Shown in pieces: positions 57,774-64,000 of a stretch of 64,000 nt of DNA. This DNA comes from Asterias amurensis (taxonomy: Eukaryota > Echinodermata > Asteroidea > Forcipulatida > Asteriidae). The position numbers and the translations under genes were made by a program. Below the pieces are notes generated by a model, which was given only the letters and a program-made list of their open reading frames with translations, did no database searches and had not been told where the DNA came from. Position 1 is the stretch's first letter. Each line of letters opens with the position of its first letter. Where the stretch lies: assembly GCF_032118995.1 (NCBI RefSeq), contig NC_092648.1:3983001-4047000 (forward strand), in the 5' to 3' direction.

Positions 57774-58374
57774 GTAAGTTGACTTTCTTTCATTATGTGC
57801 TCTTGTGCCCAAATTATTGGCTATTTTTCTCTAAGTATTCAGCCTGTGCATAGTTGTAATTTTTTAAAGGTTATGTTTATGTATTTTGAATTGTATTGTA
57901 TTGTACTGTATTATGTTTTATTCAAAACTGGGACATACCCCATAACCCTGGGGAGGGTAACAATATTATAAGAATAAATTACAGTTCATGAGTAAGTCAT
58001 ACGGGAAGGAATTTTAATTTAGAACTAAAACATTTACATTGGACAAGCCTAATCACACAGTTTGATTTTCTTTTGAAACAGTAAATTAAAAGGCATACTT
58101 GGCAACGCAATTAATTATAGCTTCGTCGAAAGTGTCCATCGAAAACTTAAACCTATCTTCCCTACCAAGAATTTCAAAGTCTTTGTATTGATCAATAATA
58201 TAAGCCAACATAATTTCCTAAGGTCATTGTATGATGGGCATTCTATAGCAAAAAAAAAACGATTTCTGTTTCAACATCAAGGTGACAATGCTGCACAATT
58301 ATTTGGCCTGACTCTAAGTATACATTCCTATTTCAATAAGTAGCTTGTGTGGAACATCTGAAACAGGCCAAACA

Positions 58375-58962
58375 TTTCGAGACCTCAAATTATAAATCTG
58401 AGGTCTTTAAATCAAATTCGTGGAAAATTACTACTTTCTCAAAAACTACATTACTCCACAGAGAAAGCCGTTTCTCACAATGTTTTATACCTCTCCCCAT
58501 TACTCGTTATCAAGAAAGGTTCTGTACTAATAACTATTTTGAGTAACTACCAGTAGTGTCCACTGCCTTTAAAGGCATAGGCAGTGGACACTATTGGTAA
58601 TTACTCAAAATAATTATCAGCATAAACCTTACTTGGTGACGAGTAATGGGGAGAGGTTGATAGTATAAAATATTGTGAGCAACGGCTCCCTCTGAAGTGA
58701 CATAGTTTTCGAGAAAGAAGTAGTTTTCCACGAATTTGATTTCGAGACCTCAAGTTTAGAATTTGAGGTCTCGAAATCAACCATCTAAACGCACACAACT
58801 TCGTGTGACAAGGGTGTTTTTTTCTTTCGTTATGATCTCGCAACTTCGACAACCAATTGAGCTCAAATTTGCACAGGTTTGTTATGTTATGCAGATGTTG
58901 AGAAACACCAAGTGAGAGGACTGGTCTTTGACAATTATCAATTGTGTACACAGCCTTTAAAC
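58375..58962. mobile_element. partial plus full GTGGACACTATTGG-type elements
   Basis: A left-truncated copy (58375-58573) ends GTGTCCACTGCCTTTAA. A fuller copy (58573-58962) starts right after it with GGCAGTGGACACTATTGG and is in inverse order. Both lie in the presumed first intron of receptor F. Confidence 0.8.
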
Positions 58963-59911
58963 ACTTGAGAGAAGCGAGACAAAAGTGAACAGTATAGTCA
59001 AAATGAAAACGACTTTAAATGAGAAACGAGATACAGCAATAAAACGAGCAAACACTAAGGACTGGCTGATGGAGTGAACGTTAAACATTAAACACTTAAA
59101 GGCAAACAATAAATATACAGGAACCAACGGGGGATTTATACACTAAGAAATCATTCCAATCAATAATAATGAATACTGAATGAAATAGTAAGAAAATGAA
59201 TTACACGAGAAATTAACTCCAAAGGCTGTGGGCCGTTAAAAGGGGGACCGAGTTAGGGTTTGCTCAACGGCGATAAATAATTGTAAGGAAATCTAGCCGA
59301 ATATACCGAACAAGGAAATATTTACATAAGGAAAGTTTTGCCTGGGAAGGTTAAACAAATGCTTAATAGAAATAACACAGTTGTAAACAAAATGAGGTTT
59401 ACTTACTGGAGATGCCTACGGAAAATTACATGAGCAGCTATAATAAAACCCGAACAGAACTCAAGGGAAACAGGAACAGGAGTGACCCTACGGTGTTCGC
59501 TGCAAGAATCTGTTAAAGCAGCCAACGCCCACTACGTTTGTACCCGGGCATACTGGACATTCCAAAGCAATACAAAGTAAATACCAGAAGTGCAGTGATT
59601 ACAATAAATTAAGGGGTTGGTTTTCCGAAATTGACCGAGAAAACCTATAACATTAGTTCTACCACTACTTTATTAATAACATTTTCATCAAACGTGCAAA
59701 GAGCATGTAAGATACAAAGCTACATTTGTTATATACAATATGCGATCGTGGATTGTGGGTTTGAAACGCTTTCAGACCGATTCTCTCAACCTGCCCAGTT
59801 ATTGGCCAAATGCAACAGAAAACTCCCTCCCTCCTACTACAGGAAACACTGCAATTATTTTGAGTAACTCATAGTAATTGTTTTCTTCTTTATATGATGT
59901 TTATGTTGTAG
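58963..59911. other. unassigned stretch, presumed first intron of receptor F
   Basis: No gene or clear repeat. It ends in the polypyrimidine-like acceptor region TTTTCTTCTTTATATGATG. Confidence 0.4.
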
Positions 59912-59965
59912 AAGTGAACACAGTCCGACCATCGTTAATTGTTGAAGTGTCAAGTTAAAACGACA

Positions 59966-62681
59966 ATGACGATCGCCATGACACAACAAAACACGACGGA
60001 CGGTGAGAGCGTTTACGATGAGGTCACTATCTACTGGGGAAACTTTGCCGATAGTCAACTGGTGTCAGCTTTCTACGGCATCGTCTGCACGCTGGGTATC
60101 CTTGGTAACCTACTGGCAGTTTTCGTACTCCTTCGTGTGCCGTCATTACGGACGAACACCAGTGATTTATTGGTGCACCTATCGCTTGTTGACTGCCTGG
60201 TTTGTGTACTGGTCATTCCCTTTAAACTCGTCCCAACTACGGGCGCGGCAGCCCCGCATCCAGGACTCCTGGGTGAACTTATCTGTCGACTTTACATCAG
60301 CCAGTATATTTTCTGGGTCTGTTCCTTGACTTCGATCCTGTGTCTTGTCACGGTCAACCTGGAGCGGTACATAGCCATCGTCTACCCACACAAGTACAAA
60401 CTGTTGCTGACAAGAAGAAAGAAATACCTGATGATTGCCTCATGCTGGATTATTGCCGCCATGGAGCAATCTTTTAGCGTATTCCTGTACGGCGAAGACG
60501 AAGAAGTCGGTTGCAAGTTTTTGGATTGGCCAAGCCCAGGTTTCCGGATAGCCATTGGAATTCCAAATGTCGCCTTCTATTTCTTTGGTCCATTTGCTTT
60601 GATGACTTTCATGCAATGGAGAGTCATTACGACGCTAAACCGACAAGTAAACTTACTGAAGAGTAGACTGGGTGAGTCAAATTGTAAGAATTCAAAATTG
60701 CATAATGAGCTCTTACATACAAAAGGAACTTCAAATCGCAACGTGTCTCAATATTCGGCTCTGCACAGCTAGACCTTATCGGAAAAAAATACTCTGAACG
60801 CACTCTTAAAGACACTGGACAATATTGGATTGCCAAAGACCTTCTCACTTGGTGTATCTCAACATATGCATAAATAATAAACCTGTGAAAATTTGAGTTC
60901 AATTGGTCGTCGAAGTTGCAAGATGATAATGAAAGAAAAAACACCCATGTCACACTATGGTTGATTTCGAGACCTCAAATTCAAAATCTGAGGTCTCAAA
61001 ATCAAATTCGTGGAAAAATACTCCTTTCTCAAAAACTATGTCACTTCAGAGTGAGCTGTTTCTCACAATGTTTTTAACTACCAACCTCTCCTCATTACTC
61101 GTTACCAAGTAAGGGTTTATGCTAATAATTATTTTGAAGAATTACTAGTAGTATCTGCTGCCTTTAACTCGGCCTGACACACCAAAAGGGTTTTATGCCT
61201 GCAAGTTTACTAATTATTTTTTTCTTATAATCCATGAGTTGCGAGATAATAGTGAAAGAAAAAACACCCTTGTCACACGAAGTTGTGTGCTTTCAGATGC
61301 TTGATTTCGAGACCTCAAATTCTAAATCTGAGGTCTGTAAATCAAATTCGTGGAAATTACTTTTTTTCTCAAAAACTACGATACTTGAGAGGGAGCCGTT
61401 TCTCACAAAGTTGTACACTATCAACCTCTCCCCATTACTCGTTACCAAGTAAGGTTTTATGCTATTAAATATTTTGAGTACTTACTAATAGTGTCCACTG
61501 CCTTTAAGGCGTCGAATGAGGAGCATGCTGGTCTAGCTAGCGATCGTTTGCTATACCAGCATGCACCTAATTCAAACAGTTAGCGCTCGCTTAAAGTCAC
61601 CTGGAAATATAATTTTTTTTCTTTCAAACATAAGAGTATATGCTTACGAACAATAAAACAATTTTTTTTGTTTAGTAATTGTTTGTCACGATTTATATGT
61701 TAAAAAAATATATAAAGTTGTTTGGGGCTGACTCCGCCTACCCCTTTTGTGACGTCAATCGAGGCAGACTTTGCCTGCAATCCGTATAGTAAACACACGT
61801 GCAAAGTACGTGTACGTCCAAGTCGTGAGTTGGTACATTTCAAAAAGTGTTTTTCTGCATTCAGCAGCAATACACCTGGTCGGCATTGCCGGAAAAAACA
61901 ATTTTTTTTTTTTTTTTTTAAACGTACAAACTCACGACTTGGTCCGTACATGTACTTTGCAATTGTGTTTACTCTACGCATTACAGGCAGTCTGCCTCGA
62001 TTGACGTCACGAACAGCGCCCTCTCGGGTCGGGGTCTACTCTTAAATTTGTAAATAACATAAGAACTGATTTTGTTAAACCTTAGTTAACTGTTTATTCA
62101 CATTCCACTCATCAAAACACATATATTAGTGACAAAAGCTTTATTTTGAAAAAAATACCACTTCCAGGTGACTTTAATGGATATTTATTCTTACGAAAAG
62201 GTCTACGACACAGACATACAGAACCCAAACATAGCGCCCCCATAGAGACACAAATCGCATAATGCTCTCAATGTTTGAGCATTCCGCAACCAAGATAATG
62301 ATACCCTATGTCATCATTTTATTTGTTTGCCCCACAGCTTCTTCTGCTATCCGCAACCCAGACGGTGAGCGGGAAATGTGGCAGCTTCGGACATCCAGAA
62401 AGCTATCCAAGACCCTCATGACGTTCGTTTTAACATTCGCTGCCTGCCTGGCTCTCAATAATTTCTATTACCTCTTCTACATGTTCGGTGTCCATGCAGA
62501 TTTCACCAGCCCTACCTATCACATTAGTGTGTTTTTAGCTGTTGGTAATTCCTGCGTGAACCCTATTATTTACACTATGACAAACAAGTCGTTCCGTGTG
62601 GGGATACGGCAGGCGTTCAGTAAAGGGGGCGATTCTACCCGTGTTGGGGATGGGACACCGGAAAATGTGGCTTTAGGATGA
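59966..62681 (+). CDS. class A GPCR, divergent copy F (intact, lacks TM6 CWxP)
   Basis: Exon 1 is 59966-60671 and exon 2 is 62338-62681, with the same phase-1 intron position as the minus-strand array, giving 349 residues. An ATG 12 bases further in is an alternative start. Landmarks: one N-terminal sequon at N9 (QNTTDG), GNLLAVFV (N1.50), HLSLVDCLV (D2.50), LICRLY (C3.25), NLERYIAIVYPHKYK, SCWIIAA (W4.50), EVGCKF, FFGPFALM (P5.50) and NSCVNPIIYTMTNKSFR. In TM6 the usual CWxP is replaced by CLAL (about residues 272-275), so toggle Trp 6.48 and Pro 6.50 are both missing, although the remaining frame is clean. The intron contains three mobile elements. The ligand is unknown; it is an old paralogue of the array by sequence and intron position. 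Confidence 0.92.
60806..61508. mobile_element. two GTGGACACTATTGG-type elements in the receptor F intron
   Basis: A full copy (60806-61167, TTAAAGACACTGGACAATAT to AGTATCTGCTGCCTTTAA) and a left-truncated one (61238-61508, ending AGTGTCCACTGCCTTTAA). Confidence 0.8.
61591..62177. mobile_element. AAAGTCACCTGG element, inverse orientation, in the receptor F intron
   Basis: TTAAAGTCACCTGGAAATAT to CTTCCAGGTGACTTTAA, with TTAA at both ends. Interior inverse to 31187-31764. Confidence 0.85.
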
Positions 62682-64000
62682 GTTTCATTTTCTCCATCCG
62701 ATGGCCTGCTTGGCCCAATTTCATATAGAGCTGCCAAGCACACAAATTTGCCAAGCATGACATTTCTTCCTTGATAAAAACAAGATAACGCATCAAGTGT
62801 GCCGGGCTATAGTCTTTGACAATATACCAATGATTGGTCTTTACCTTATAGGGGAATGAGGTCATTACACGCAATCGTGAGTAGTGTTTTATGATATTAT
62901 ACTCATTGATGTTGCATAATATACATTATTTTCAAGAGTTCAAGTAATGCGATACTTATTGTTATTGCCTATTATGTATAAAAAATGGTCCAGCAATCCA
63001 TCCTTTCATACTAAAGCCTTTTTCTTCATGCACCACTTTCCTCCGAATGGTTCATAGACACCAATTGTTCTGAAATAGAAACTTTGATTGGCTGTAATGT
63101 TCCAGCTTCTTTCTGGATCCTTCCCTTAATCCCTTTCCCCTCCTATTTCTATGGATATGTATTTTTGTGTACTTGTTTTATGCCTCTGAAGAAGGTCCTG
63201 TTTATTACCCTACTTATTATTATGTATATGTATTTGATATTGCATTACTCTTTAATATTAAAATTTTTACAATGATGAACTTATTGATATTGCGTATTTC
63301 AAGTTTACAACTTAATGGTATACTTATATTGGTATTGCATGCACATTGCAAGTTTATAAATAAAAGTATACGTATTTATTTACTCCTTAAAGTCACCTGG
63401 AAGTGGCATTTTGTCAAAATAAAGCTTTTGCACTAAAATATGTGTTTTAATGAGTGGAATACGAATAAACAATTTATTTAAGGTTTCAACAAATTAGTTT
63501 CCATGTTATTTACAAATTTGAAAATAAGCCGACGTCAATCGAGGCGTGATGCATGCAGTGCCAACACCAGATAGTGTCGCTTGGCGCAAGCTAAAAACAT
63601 GCCCTCAAAGTTGGAAAGTTTTTTTTCACGTTAGCCAAATGCTCCTTTAGGTTCGTTGCGTCGTTCAGGTACGTTCTTCGACCTCCACACTAGCTGAAAA
63701 AATTGTTGGGATGGCGTCATGTTTTGGAAAATAACTTTTCACTTCATGTCAAAATGTGTAGTGTATTCCGGATTCTCGAAGCACGACGGCTCGAAGCGTT
63801 TACTGATGACCCGCCAAACAATTAGTGTTATCCTTAAAAGTCATTTACGGCATCTTGAAGATCAGTGAAATCCACCAACCCAAAAATTACCCTGCAGTGA
63901 AGTCGTCACATTCCGTGAGACATTACATTTTTCTTTTTCTAAGTAACTACCATTTCCAGATGCAGGAGTATGCGAGGCAGATTTTGAATTGTGTCTTTAG
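62682..64000. other. 3' flank of receptor F, no further gene seen
   Basis: Contains a GGCCCAATTTCATATAGAGC element piece near 62711 and a partial AAAGTCACCTGG element at 63387-63547. The remainder is unassigned. Confidence 0.5.

Noticed and set aside
1-64000. Search for retroviral, Polinton or CRISPR signatures
   Set aside because: No LTR pairs, capsid, integrase or envelope frames and no regularly spaced direct-repeat array were seen; the repeats present are minisatellites, SINEs, one LINE end and non-autonomous DNA elements.

Overview
This is animal nuclear DNA: AT-rich, intron-rich and packed with short inverted-repeat elements and tRNA-derived SINEs. I see no bacterial, plasmid or viral genes. 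The five recognisable host genes (NUDT22, RSPH9, MRPS18A, a DASH cryptochrome and COA8), the cluster of lineage-specific rhodopsin-type receptors and the style of the repeats suggest a deuterostome, most likely an echinoderm and perhaps a sea star. The taxon is an inference from gene content and repeat style; no search was run.

Left half (about 2.7-28.5 kb). NUDT22 (minus) lies head to head with RSPH9 (plus). MRPS18A (minus) lies head to head with CRY-DASH (plus), with only 191 bp between the two start codons. COA8 (minus) converges on CRY-DASH. I rebuilt all five exon by exon; splice sites and phases close, giving proteins of about 290, 277, 174, 515 and 186 residues. Their introns are full of non-autonomous DNA elements, mainly a family with ends like AAAGGCAGTGGACACTATTG, a foldback family, and elements with ends like GGCCCAATTTCATAGAGCTG or GGTCGATTTCACAAAG. 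The last intron of MRPS18A carries a minisatellite made of copies of its own 3' splice site.

Right half (about 30.4-62.7 kb). This is a cluster of two-exon class A GPCR genes. Exon 1 encodes TM1-TM5 and exon 2 encodes TM6-TM7, joined by a phase-1 intron in intracellular loop 3. Three minus-strand copies look intact (A 32600-35945, B 39267-41011, C 43681-45447). B and C lie on nearly identical tandem units of about 4.4 kb. Two minus-strand copies are damaged (D 46694-48112, E 49740-54909) and one is a truncated fragment (30484-30774). A divergent, intact, plus-strand member (F 59966-62681) sits head to head with the array and lacks the TM6 CWxP motif. Copies A, B, C and the fragment keep palindromic CRE sites (TGACGTCA) upstream of the start codon. 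The array shows unequal duplication, deletion, probable sequence exchange between copies, and a TTAA-flanked insertion with empty sites preserved in sister units.

The gene-less stretches (1-2260, 10.8-12.0, 24.5-26.7, 28.5-30.5, 50.1-54.2, 54.9-57.6 and 62.7-64.0 kb) hold repeats and AT-rich sequence only, apart from a few weak exon candidates that are flagged as such. No true tRNA, rRNA or CRISPR array is visible.
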